Shown piece by piece: positions 24,632 to 33,427 of a DNA stretch of 64,000 nucleotides (position 1 is the first letter of the stretch; the number at the start of each line of letters is the position of its first letter). The notes under the pieces were generated by a model, which made no database searches, was not told the origin of the DNA, and worked only from the letters and a program-made list of their open reading frames with translations. Location: NCBI RefSeq assembly GCF_000744105.1, contig NZ_JQLH01000001.1:2108001-2172000 (forward strand), given 5' to 3'. Source of the stretch: Maribacter forsetii DSM 18668 (lineage in GTDB: Bacteria > Bacteroidota > Bacteroidia > Flavobacteriales > Flavobacteriaceae). Made by a program: the position numbers and the translations under genes.

Positions 24632-25150
24632 TTATGACATACGCTCAGCCAACAGTTCTAATAAAAAGGTTTCTCTCTCAATAGACATCCCTTTTTTAGC
24701 ACTTTCAAGCATGGTTTTTTTATTATGAGCTATGGCTTCGAAAATGTTGACCCATTTTGCGGTCATGCCATTTTTAATTTCGTAATGTTCCATTTTAGAT
24801 GCGCCAAGCTCTGTATTGATTTCGCATGTATAACAGTAAGAAATCATGTGTTGAATGTCAAAATCTGGTTTGTGCCACGGTCTATATTCTTCATATACAC
24901 CAAAGGGTTTTATATTCCTTATTTCTAACGCTCCAGTTTCTTCGCTAAGTTCGCGAAGCATACCTTCTATTTTATCTTCACCTTCTTCTAAACCACCACC
25001 TGGTAAACTATAGTCTTCATACCGCTCTGTATAGAGTAATAAAATAGAATTTCCTTGCATGGTAATACTTCTAGTGGCAAGTCTGGTAAAAATAGATTTT
25101 TTGTCTAAAGACACAACGTCTGGGTGATAGTGGGTTTTTAAATTCTGCAT
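24632..25150 (-). CDS. Nudix hydrolase
   Basis: A 172-residue enzyme with a complete Nudix box: GGLEEGEDKIEGMLRELSEETGAL, read here as G-x5-E-x7-R-E-x-x-E-E-x-G. It is preceded by ILLLYTERYEDYSLPGG. Nudix enzymes hydrolyse nucleoside diphosphates linked to other groups, and the substrate cannot be read from sequence. A helical C-terminus (AIAHNKKTMLESAKKGM) resembles ADP-ribose- or NTP-cleaving relatives. Cytosolic, no signal peptide. Confidence 0.85.
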   Translation of the reverse strand: MQNLKTHYHPDVVSLDKKSIFTRLATRSITMQGNSILLLYTERYEDYSLPGGGLEEGEDKIEGMLRELSEETGALEIRNIKPFGVYEEYRPWHKPDFDIQHMISYCYTCEINTELGASKMEHYEIKNGMTAKWVNIFEAIAHNKKTMLESAKKGMSIERETFLLELLAERMS

Positions 25151-25497
25151 TTATGAAATGTAATCTTTGAGCGTAATTTCTAGAATTTTAAAGTCGATTT
25201 AGGGGCTCAAAAATACACAATCCATTTGTTAAAATTGCTGATGAAAATTATGGGTGGTCTTTATGGTTACTTAAATTCTCAATAGAGTTAATTTGATATT
25301 TGTATGCTAACTACTTTTGTTGCTCAATTTGGTTGGTTTCGTTACTTCTTAAATATTAATCGATTCTTTTTTAAACCATGGTTGCTAGAAGAAAAAGAAT
25401 GTTGGCTTATAAAGCTTAATGCACATTTAAATGTCAAATTTTGCGTATAAACGAATACAACTATGATATCATCAAACACATAAATAATTACAACTTC
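25151..25497. other. Intergenic region with candidate promoter
   Basis: About 347 AT-rich bases between the Nudix gene and the large outer-membrane protein. A TTTG at 25292 and TACTTTTG at 25312-25319 resemble a Bacteroidota -33/-7 promoter (TTG, 17-23 bases, TAnnTTTG) with a slightly short spacer. No RNA gene is visible. Confidence 0.35.
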
Positions 25498-28400
25498 ATG
25501 CGTTCAAAATTCTTGTTTTTTATGCTTCTAATAGCAAATGGATTTATTTTTTCTCAAAATGTAAATGAGCTAAAACTATCTTCAGAGAAAGATGTTTCTC
25601 ATTCATTCTACATCACCTCAAATGTGGGTAATGTTTCTTTAGAGAATGCAAAGAAGATATTGAATGAGATTAATGCGGCTTCTAAAAATGATAAAAATGC
25701 AACTTTATTACTGCTGGGTAATGTAGTGGACAAAGAAGGTTTTTCGGCTAATGAAAAACATCAAGATAAAGAAAAGGCGTATTTAAAACCTTTAATGCAA
25801 TTGTGGGATGAATTCAATGGTAGCGTTATTCTTACCCCTGGACAAAACGAATGGGTAAAAGGTGCACCACAAAGTATAGATGACCTTGAATCCTTTTTGC
25901 AGGATAACAGCAAAGCCAAATTTTGGCCAAATGACGGTTGCCCAATTGAGAAGGAAACTATAAATGATGAAGTCGTGTTAGAAATGGTAGATTCTCAGTG
26001 GTATTTAGAAGATTGGGATAATCACCCATACATTAATCAGAAGTGTGAAATAAAGACTAGAGATCAGTTTTTGGCTGAGTTTAAGGATGATTTGAAAGAT
26101 AGTCAAGGTAAAACAGTCATCGTGGCAGTGTACCAACCGGTTATGAGCAATACTAAAATCTCTATGATCGACAAAATGGGAGGTTTTACTTCTCAATCCT
26201 ATCAGAATAAAGATAATAGAATTCTGCGTGGAAGAATGGAAACCATTGCAAGTCAATTTAACGATGTCATTTTCGTTTCTGGTAAGGATAGAAATTTGCA
26301 ATATTTAGAAGATGACGGTATACCTCAAATTATAAGCGGTGCTATTGGGAAAACAGAAAGAGCAAGGGCGCCTAAAGAGGAACATATTGAATCTGATCAA
26401 AATGGTTATGCTAAGCTAACGGTATTTAAAGACGGTAGTTCTAAGGTAGATTTAATTGAAATAAATAGTGGAGCATCTGAAATTGCTTTTACCAAAAAGA
26501 TAGAAAGGGAAAGATTATCTATAGATGAAGTTTCGTATCCTGAAAAAACAAGTGCAACGACAGCTAAATCATCTATTTATACCAAAGAAGAAACTGATAA
26601 AAGCAGATTCTATAAATGGTTTTGGGGCGATCACTATAGAAAGCTATACAGCAAAGAGATTGAAGCTCCAATTTTATACCTAGATGAATTGCCAAATAAC
26701 ATGACGCCAATTTCTGAAGGTGGTGGTACACAGTCTAGATCACTTAGGTTAATAGATGATAATGAAAATGAATATACCCTAAGGGCATTACGCAAGAGTG
26801 CATTGCGTTTTATGCAGACCAATGCGATTGACAACCATTATGTAAAAGATTACCTTGACGATACTGTTGCTGAACGCTATTTAATGGATTTTTATACCAC
26901 GGCGCACCCGTATGCCCAATTTGTCATGAACGATTTGTCTGAAACACTAAATGTGTTACATGCAAACCCCAAAATATACTATGTACCTAAACAAAAGGGA
27001 TTAGGAATCTATAATGAAGATTACGGCAACGCATTATTTATGCTAGAAGAGCATGCAGGTGATGAAAACAAAAATTTTGAAACCTTTGGCACACCTGATG
27101 ATATTATTAACACTACGGATCTGCGATTAGAGTTAATGGAAACTAAAGATTCTTATGTAGACGAGGCAAGTTTTATTCGAGCACGTTTATTTGATATGCT
27201 GGTAGGTAATTGGGATCGTCATCAAGATCAATGGCGTTGGGCGCAATTTAAAACGGAAGATGGTAAAAAGAGATATGAAACAATACCTAGAGATTGGGAT
27301 CAAGCTTTCCCTAAGTACGATGGTACCATTATCGGTTTACTGAAATTTGCCTTCCCATTGTTACGTAAAATGGAAAGTTATGATGCCGATGTAAAAAATG
27401 TAAAATGGTTTAACCTTTCTGGCTATCCGTTGGATAAAACTTTTATAAAAACTGCTTCTTGGGATGATTGGAAGGAACAAGTTGAATTCATTCAAGAGCA
27501 TATATCAGATGAAGAAATTGAAAGAGTCTTTAATACTTTACCGGAAGCTGCACAAGACAGTAGTATTGATAATATTAAAGTAAACTTACGATCTAGACGA
27601 GATGGTCTACTAACCATTGCAAAATCATACTACGATTACCTAAATAACTTTGAAGTTGTTCTGGGTACCGAAGAAGAAGATGATTTTTTAATCACTAGAA
27701 AATTAAATGGGGAAACTAATATCACCATAACTCATGATACAATAGTGTCTAACAACACATATTTTACTGATCAAACAAACGAAATTTGGGTGTATGGTTT
27801 AGATGGTAAAGATACCTTTACGGTAGACGGAGAAGGAAAAGACCTTGTAAACCTTAGAATTATTGGTGGTAAGAAAAACGATACTTATGATTTTAAAAAT
27901 ATAAAGAAGGTAAAACTGTATGACTTTAAAAGTAAGAACAATACAATTGTTAATACTAGTTCCAAAAAATGGCTTACAGATTCTTATGATATTAATACAT
28001 ATGATTATCAGAAAAGAAAATATAATGAGAACATTGTTTTTCCTAGTGTAGGTTTCGATGGTGACACTGGCTTTAGAATAGGATTAAAAGACCGTTTTAC
28101 AACCTATGGTCTGGCTAATAATCCATTTAAATCTCAACACACAATAGGTGCAGAATATTTCTTTGCTACCAATGGTTTTGCTATCGATTATAATGCAGAA
28201 TTTGCACATGTATTCTATAATTGGAATTTAGGGTTCGATGCAAGGTATGCTAGTCCTAATTTTACAATGAATTATTTTGGAGAGGGTAACGAGTCGCAAT
28301 ACGATTCTGATTTAGACCGAGATTTTAATAGGGTACGTATAAGACAGTGGAATGTTTCTCCTTATTTGGTTCATAAAAGTGCAGGTAGTAGTTACTTCAT

Positions 28401-29061
28401 AAAATCATCTTTAGAGTCTTTTGATGTTTCAAACGACGATGAACGTTTGGTAGGTCAAGTATTTGCAGAAGGAAATGACGTTTATGAGCAACAATTGTAT
28501 TTATCTGGTGAAATAGGGTATAGTTATGAGAACCAGAATGACCCAGCTTTCCCCAACCGTGCTATGGCGGCAAATATCGCTACCGGTTATAAATCTAACA
28601 TAAACGGTTTTGATAACAGTTTTGCATTTATAAAGCCTTCAATTTCATTGACATACCCATTACACCCAAGTGGTATAGCTGTCATTGCTACCAAGTTGGC
28701 AGGTGAAGCAATTTTAGGTGATAATTATGAATTTTACCATGGTGCCGTAATAGGTGGTAACACAAGTTTACGTGCATATAGAAATGAAAGGTTCAACGGT
28801 AAGTCCGCATTTTACCAAAGTACAGATCTTAGGGTAGGGGTAACGAGATTTAAAACTAATTTTATACCTATACAGTTAGGGGTAAGTGCAGGCTTTGATT
28901 ACGGGCGCGTTTGGTCTAATAATGACAATTCTTCTAAGTGGCATAATGACTACGGTGGATCTGTATGGATTTCTGGTTTTAGTGCGCTTACGGGCAATTT
29001 AGGTTTTTACCATGGCGATGATGGCAACCGGTTTGTATTTTCTTTAGGTTTTAATTTTTAA
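25498..29061 (+). CDS. Outer-membrane barrel protein with degenerate phosphoesterase head
   Basis: I choose the ATG at 25498, which starts a signal peptide (MRSKFLFFMLLIANGFIFSQ); an earlier in-frame Met is unlikely. The 1187-residue protein has three parts. Residues 30-330 resemble a calcineurin-like phosphoesterase whose ligands are gone: LLGNVVD replaces GDN, TPGQNEW replaces GNHEW and VAVYQP replaces HHP. Residues 400-720 form a kinase-like module with FDMLVGNWDRHQDQW and IPRDWDQAF. Residues 840-1187 form a BamA/TamA-like beta barrel ending in a Phe (FVFSLGFNF). It should sit in the outer membrane. The head is probably a pseudo-enzyme. Confidence 0.75.
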   Translation: MRSKFLFFMLLIANGFIFSQNVNELKLSSEKDVSHSFYITSNVGNVSLENAKKILNEINAASKNDKNATLLLLGNVVDKEGFSANEKHQDKEKAYLKPLMQLWDEFNGSVILTPGQNEWVKGAPQSIDDLESFLQDNSKAKFWPNDGCPIEKETINDEVVLEMVDSQWYLEDWDNHPYINQKCEIKTRDQFLAEFKDDLKDSQGKTVIVAVYQPVMSNTKISMIDKMGGFTSQSYQNKDNRILRGRMETIASQFNDVIFVSGKDRNLQYLEDDGIPQIISGAIGKTERARAPKEEHIESDQNGYAKLTVFKDGSSKVDLIEINSGASEIAFTKKIERERLSIDEVSYPEKTSATTAKSSIYTKEETDKSRFYKWFWGDHYRKLYSKEIEAPILYLDELPNNMTPISEGGGTQSRSLRLIDDNENEYTLRALRKSALRFMQTNAIDNHYVKDYLDDTVAERYLMDFYTTAHPYAQFVMNDLSETLNVLHANPKIYYVPKQKGLGIYNEDYGNALFMLEEHAGDENKNFETFGTPDDIINTTDLRLELMETKDSYVDEASFIRARLFDMLVGNWDRHQDQWRWAQFKTEDGKKRYETIPRDWDQAFPKYDGTIIGLLKFAFPLLRKMESYDADVKNVKWFNLSGYPLDKTFIKTASWDDWKEQVEFIQEHISDEEIERVFNTLPEAAQDSSIDNIKVNLRSRRDGLLTIAKSYYDYLNNFEVVLGTEEEDDFLITRKLNGETNITITHDTIVSNNTYFTDQTNEIWVYGLDGKDTFTVDGEGKDLVNLRIIGGKKNDTYDFKNIKKVKLYDFKSKNNTIVNTSSKKWLTDSYDINTYDYQKRKYNENIVFPSVGFDGDTGFRIGLKDRFTTYGLANNPFKSQHTIGAEYFFATNGFAIDYNAEFAHVFYNWNLGFDARYASPNFTMNYFGEGNESQYDSDLDRDFNRVRIRQWNVSPYLVHKSAGSSYFIKSSLESFDVSNDDERLVGQVFAEGNDVYEQQLYLSGEIGYSYENQNDPAFPNRAMAANIATGYKSNINGFDNSFAFIKPSISLTYPLHPSGIAVIATKLAGEAILGDNYEFYHGAVIGGNTSLRAYRNERFNGKSAFYQSTDLRVGVTRFKTNFIPIQLGVSAGFDYGRVWSNNDNSSKWHNDYGGSVWISGFSALTGNLGFYHGDDGNRFVFSLGFNF

Positions 29062-29128
29062 AGTGAATGTTACGTTTATCAAGTTAAATAGAAATTTCTT
29101 ATCGCTTTTCTTAGAACGTTCTTAACAA

Positions 29129-29136
29129 TAGTTTTG
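29129..29136 (+). promoter_or_regulatory. Candidate -7 box (TAGTTTTG)
   Basis: TAGTTTTG fits TAnnTTTG and lies 26 bases before the ATG at 29163. A 10-bp palindrome AGAACGTTCT sits just upstream (29113-29122). It probably belongs to the porin gene. Confidence 0.4.
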
Positions 29137-29162
29137 CAAAAGAGAAAATACAATCTCTTTAT

Positions 29163-29942
29163 ATGAAACTGAGTTTTAATTTTATTAAATCCGTCTATAT
29201 TATTTCCATATATATTTTGGGATATTCCGCAAATGCGCAATTGGTAAATATTGAATCAAAACGGATGCATACAGACTCGGTAAGGTTTGTACTAAGTAGC
29301 GATCTACTATTCAATTATACTGATAACAACGGTGAGTATATTCTTCAAATAGGTTCTAATCTTACTACACAGTTCAAATCTAAGAATCTTAAAAGCATTT
29401 ACTTTTTTATAGGAAATGTAAACCTAATACGTTCTAAAGAAGAAGACTTTCAAAATTCATATTTTTTACATGCCAGGTTTAATCAAAAACTTACCGAGGT
29501 GGTTCGGTTTGAAGCATTTGTTCAAAATCAAAATAATCAGAAACTAACCATATCCGAAAGAAATTTATTGGGCGTTGGCTTACGATTAAAATTGTTCTCA
29601 AAAAATGGTTCTGTTGCTTATTTTGGTAACTCATACATTTATGAAATTGAATCTGTAGAAGATTCTGACCAAAAGTTTTACAATCATAGAAATAGTAGCT
29701 ATATCTCTTTAAATCAGAATTTTAAAAAATATAACTTAGATATTACCGGTACACTGTATTTTCAGCCTTTGTACGATAACATTAGCAACCATAGAATATT
29801 AAGTCAGTTTAAAGCTCAAATGCCGCTTACCAAAAGAATAAGCTTTTCTGCACTTTATAACTACGCTGTAATTAACTTTAACTCTGAGTTAGAAGACAAC
29901 CGTACATCTAATGTTAGTTTTGGGTTTACTTTGAATTTATAA
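29163..29942 (+). CDS. DUF481-like outer-membrane protein
   Basis: A 259-residue protein with a signal peptide (cleavage near YSANA-QL). The mature part alternates hydrophobic and polar residues as amphipathic beta strands, for example FRVLSSDLLFNYTDNN, FFIGNVNLIRS and YLDITGTLYFQPLYDN-like stretches, as in the DUF481 (putative salt-induced outer-membrane) family. The protein ends SFGFTLNL, a typical barrel end. A near-copy of its last 22 residues is found at 43008-43077 next to the IS3 element. It is a likely outer-membrane barrel of unknown cargo. Confidence 0.7.
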   Translation: MKLSFNFIKSVYIISIYILGYSANAQLVNIESKRMHTDSVRFVLSSDLLFNYTDNNGEYILQIGSNLTTQFKSKNLKSIYFFIGNVNLIRSKEEDFQNSYFLHARFNQKLTEVVRFEAFVQNQNNQKLTISERNLLGVGLRLKLFSKNGSVAYFGNSYIYEIESVEDSDQKFYNHRNSSYISLNQNFKKYNLDITGTLYFQPLYDNISNHRILSQFKAQMPLTKRISFSALYNYAVINFNSELEDNRTSNVSFGFTLNL

Positions 29943-29959
29943 CTGTATGTATGTTACAG

Positions 29960-30174
29960 TTATTGAAAACCATAGTTAATGTTTAAGTCGTAATATGTTT
30001 TTTTGTTTAAATTAATTTTAATGTTGAAATAACAATTACCACCGTCTTCAACAGTTACAATATTAGTATGCCATTTATCTAAGGGACCGGTTTCACAAAA
30101 GAAATTAATCCATACTTCTTTTTCTCCGGAATAATTTACCGAAGCATTATTAGAATGTATTTTTATTATTAATT
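29960..30174 (-). pseudogene. C-terminal gene remnant
   Basis: A minus-strand frame of about 70 codons with clear protein-like content (NNASVNYSGEKEVWINFFCE, TGPLDKWHTNIVTVED, then YDLNINYGFQ and TAA at 29960-29962) has no start codon and is cut by a stop at its upstream side. It looks like the last part of a secreted beta-rich protein. It lies just downstream of the DUF5107-TPR gene, in its direction, so it may be the decayed last gene of that operon. Confidence 0.5.
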
Positions 30175-30310
30175 AAATCGATTTTATTTACGAAAAATAG
30201 CCTGCTATCTGAATAATTAGATGTTTCAAGTTGTAAACGGTAAAAGTATTAGTCATTAGTTGAAATATTTTGGGTTAATAATGGAGTATGACACTAGCAG
30301 GTTTTCTTAT

Positions 30311-33300
30311 TTAAAGTTTACTTAATAATTTTAGTTGATTTAGCTCTAATTCTGATAAGTAGTTTTGAGCTTTAAGTGTATCTAATGTTGCCATATCATT
30401 ATTGAAAATTGCAACGGCTATTTTGCTAAGTATGCTATCAGTTGTGTTTAGTTGGATTTCAAGTTCTTTGCTGTTTATATGAAGTTTTTTAGCGGCTAAT
30501 AAACCTGCAAGGTGGTTTGTGGTATTCCTCGTCAATTGGTTTTTAGTAAAATCTACATTTGATTGTAGTAGTTTTTTACTTTTATCTTCTTCATTAAGTT
30601 TGTCAAGTGTAATAGCAAATAAATAATCTATAATCCTTTCGTCTGGAGTATAAGGTTTACCAACTCCAATATTCTCTGGCCATTCTTTTGCTTTTTCTAA
30701 AATAGATTTTGCTTCAACATACTTATTTTTTGTAATCGCATCTAAGGCTAACCCTTGGTATGTTTTTTCATAAATTTTTCTACTTTCACTAGCATGTTCA
30801 AAAGGAAGTACATTAATATTTTCTAAAACTACAGCTACTTCTTTGTAACGTTTTAAACTTAGTAAAGACTTAGCATGGGTCAAAGCTATATTATAGTTGT
30901 TAGGGAATTTTTTTGTTGCTTTTTTAGAAAATTTATACGCATTTTCAGCGTCTCCAATATTTTGTTGAAGCAAAATGTTTTCTTCCCAAATTTTCCAATT
31001 ATTTGGTTGTAAATCTAATGCTTTTTGTAAATCAGTAATAGCCACTTTTTTGGCGTTTTCATCAGAATTAGATTGCTTTAGTTTAGCTCTAAATTGATAG
31101 AAAATAGGGGAGTTAGGTGTATTTTTTAATTCCTCTAAAATAGCAATGCCTTTACTTTTTAAACCTACTGCAATATAATTTTGAGCTAAGTAATATTTTA
31201 GTTTCCAATTATCATTTTTGGTGGTAGCCCATTTAAGAACAGGAATAGTTTCTCTGCGATAAGGGAATACAAAATCAACTTGCTTATTAATGGCTGAACT
31301 TAACAAGTCTTCACTTTCATGAGGACTTGTAACTTTTTTTAAAAAAGCCAACCACAATTGATTTTTTACGGTTTCTTTACTCATAGATAGAGCTACAATT
31401 GCTTTTTGGTCAAAACCAAGTTCTTTGTAACGTAGTGCAATAGTTAAAAAAGATTCTTCTTTAAATTCATTTTGTATAGCCAAATCATTAACAATTGTAT
31501 TTGAACTTTTGGTTTCAAGAGCAACAAGATAGTTTAATGGGTCTATATGTAATAAGTCCTCTTTTGTCTTACCTAGTGCTTTAGTGTCATTTTTTGCATT
31601 TGCGGTAAGTAATAATACTTCTCTTGCGTTCACGTTATACGTATTAAAATCTAAAGCTTTCTGAGCGTAGGTTTCGGCACGTGTTAGTTGCTTGTTAGCT
31701 AAATATAACTCGGCTATTTGAGCAAAAGAAACTGACCTAAATTTAATATCGCGAGCTGCCCACCCTAAAGATTCTAATGCATTAACAGTATCGTTACTTG
31801 CTCTGTACGCAATACCTGCCATATAGTTCGCATTAGCGTTATAAGTGTCTATTCGTAGAACGGTATTTGCGTATTCTAGGGCCTTGTCATAATTACTCTT
31901 TCGGTATTCTAGTTCTGCCATTTTGTTTAAGGCAACGCTATGAGAAGGGTCAATGCTAATTAATTTTTTAAGATTTTCTTCTGCTTTTTTATATTCACGA
32001 TATTCTATTGCTTCGATACCCGCAAAAAGTAATTTTTCTGTTTCAGAAATTTTTAAATCCAAGTCAGATGTAAAAGGTCTTTTCAATTCTGTTGGTTTGG
32101 ATATAGGCTTATATTCTAACTCAGTACCCACAATAGATACTTCAATGTTTTCAAGTTTAGCTGTGGCTATTCTTTTAGAATAGATTTCCATTGGCTTTAA
32201 ACTTAGAGACTCTGTAATGGTTTCTTGACCATTAAAAATTTCAATTTTAGTATCTAGATTTTGCAAAGCATTTACACTAATAATAGTTTCTGCACCTACT
32301 GTTTCTACATTTAAAACACCTTCTGGTGAAGCATCTACCATGCCACCAATTTGTTTGAATGGAAACCATATTTCACTCCATTTATCCATCATGTTTGGGT
32401 CAAACCCTACTTGACTAATTGGGTTGACGGCATTAGTAGGTTGGTATTGATCAAAAAGTCTTCCTGCTTGAAATTCAATATATTGCCCATCTGTATCGGT
32501 TAATAAATCTTCCCAAATTCCTCCAGATCTAGATAATGCCCATAACCAAAGTTTTTGTCCTGGCATTTCATCGTATAAAGACCAATGCCCAAAACCAAAT
32601 TTTGTGTTGTGATAATATCCGCCAAAAAAATCCTTAAACTCACCTACAATATGATAAGATTTAGAAGAGCCAAATTTATTTTCATTATACATGGCTAAGT
32701 TGTGCTTTTCTTTATCTATTGGCCATGAATGTGAATTTCCATTATGTTCTAAATGTTTATTGCCAGGAATAAAAAATTCCAAGTCACTACTTGCTTTAGC
32801 AGCACCGGTCATCCAATTATAATAAGATGAAGTTAGGGGAGATGCATTGTACCAAGATGCATTGGTTTCAAAATAAGCTTTATCTTTTTCTAGTCTTATT
32901 TCAACCGTCCATTTTGTGTTAGAAGGCAAGTCTACATTGCTAACGATACAACTAACACTACCATCTTCATTGGTTTTGGTTAGGTAATCTACTGGAGTTG
33001 CTGTTGAAGGATGGTGACCAATGATACCAAAATTAAATTCAATCCCACCAGATGTCCATGGACCTCGCATGGCAATATTTCTAAACTTTACTACTTCATT
33101 TTTATAAATAAATTCCTCTCCTGTACTCATTTCAATAGCACCCCAAATTTTACCGCCTATTTCAGGGAGTACTTGTACTTTTATGTAATCATTTTCTAGA
33201 GTTACAACTTTCCAATCTTGTTTTTTAGATGTATGTTGATAACCTTCAAATTTAAAATAAGGAAATATTTTTGGGTTATCTGCCGATAAGGGAACAGGGT

Positions 33301-33427
33301 TAGGTTCACCAAAACCATAGGTTTCTAATGATAGTATTTCTTCTTTAATTGAGATAGATTGTGCCGTGGTAGAACTATAAAGCCCACTAATCAATAATAC
33401 TAAGATAATCTTAATTTGTGCTCGCAT
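30311..33427 (-). CDS. Secreted DUF5107-TPR protein
   Basis: A 1038-residue protein with a signal peptide (MRAQIKIILVLLISGLYSST). Residues 30-420 are a DUF5107 domain, related in fold to sugar-binding mutarotase/glycosidase domains: VQVLPEIGGKIWGAIEMSTG, MRGPWTSGGIEFNFGIIGHH, WWxxGAA-like strands and FGFGHWSLYDEMPGQKLWLW. Residues 460-1020 are TPR repeats (AEENLKKLISIDPSHSVALN, KALDLQPNNWKIW). The Glu in GGIEFN and Asp/Glu in DEMPG could be catalytic. Its gene starts 1 base before the ASPIC gene ends and forms part of the LacI-regulated SusCD locus, so it probably acts on the imported sugar or glycoconjugate. Confidence 0.75.
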   Translation of the reverse strand: MRAQIKIILVLLISGLYSSTTAQSISIKEEILSLETYGFGEPNPVPLSADNPKIFPYFKFEGYQHTSKKQDWKVVTLENDYIKVQVLPEIGGKIWGAIEMSTGEEFIYKNEVVKFRNIAMRGPWTSGGIEFNFGIIGHHPSTATPVDYLTKTNEDGSVSCIVSNVDLPSNTKWTVEIRLEKDKAYFETNASWYNASPLTSSYYNWMTGAAKASSDLEFFIPGNKHLEHNGNSHSWPIDKEKHNLAMYNENKFGSSKSYHIVGEFKDFFGGYYHNTKFGFGHWSLYDEMPGQKLWLWALSRSGGIWEDLLTDTDGQYIEFQAGRLFDQYQPTNAVNPISQVGFDPNMMDKWSEIWFPFKQIGGMVDASPEGVLNVETVGAETIISVNALQNLDTKIEIFNGQETITESLSLKPMEIYSKRIATAKLENIEVSIVGTELEYKPISKPTELKRPFTSDLDLKISETEKLLFAGIEAIEYREYKKAEENLKKLISIDPSHSVALNKMAELEYRKSNYDKALEYANTVLRIDTYNANANYMAGIAYRASNDTVNALESLGWAARDIKFRSVSFAQIAELYLANKQLTRAETYAQKALDFNTYNVNAREVLLLTANAKNDTKALGKTKEDLLHIDPLNYLVALETKSSNTIVNDLAIQNEFKEESFLTIALRYKELGFDQKAIVALSMSKETVKNQLWLAFLKKVTSPHESEDLLSSAINKQVDFVFPYRRETIPVLKWATTKNDNWKLKYYLAQNYIAVGLKSKGIAILEELKNTPNSPIFYQFRAKLKQSNSDENAKKVAITDLQKALDLQPNNWKIWEENILLQQNIGDAENAYKFSKKATKKFPNNYNIALTHAKSLLSLKRYKEVAVVLENINVLPFEHASESRKIYEKTYQGLALDAITKNKYVEAKSILEKAKEWPENIGVGKPYTPDERIIDYLFAITLDKLNEEDKSKKLLQSNVDFTKNQLTRNTTNHLAGLLAAKKLHINSKELEIQLNTTDSILSKIAVAIFNNDMATLDTLKAQNYLSELELNQLKLLSKL

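Noticed and set aside
29941..29969. Terminator after the porin gene (ATAACTGTA/TACAGTTAT hairpin)
   Set aside because: The stem is good but no T run follows on either strand, so termination is not supported.
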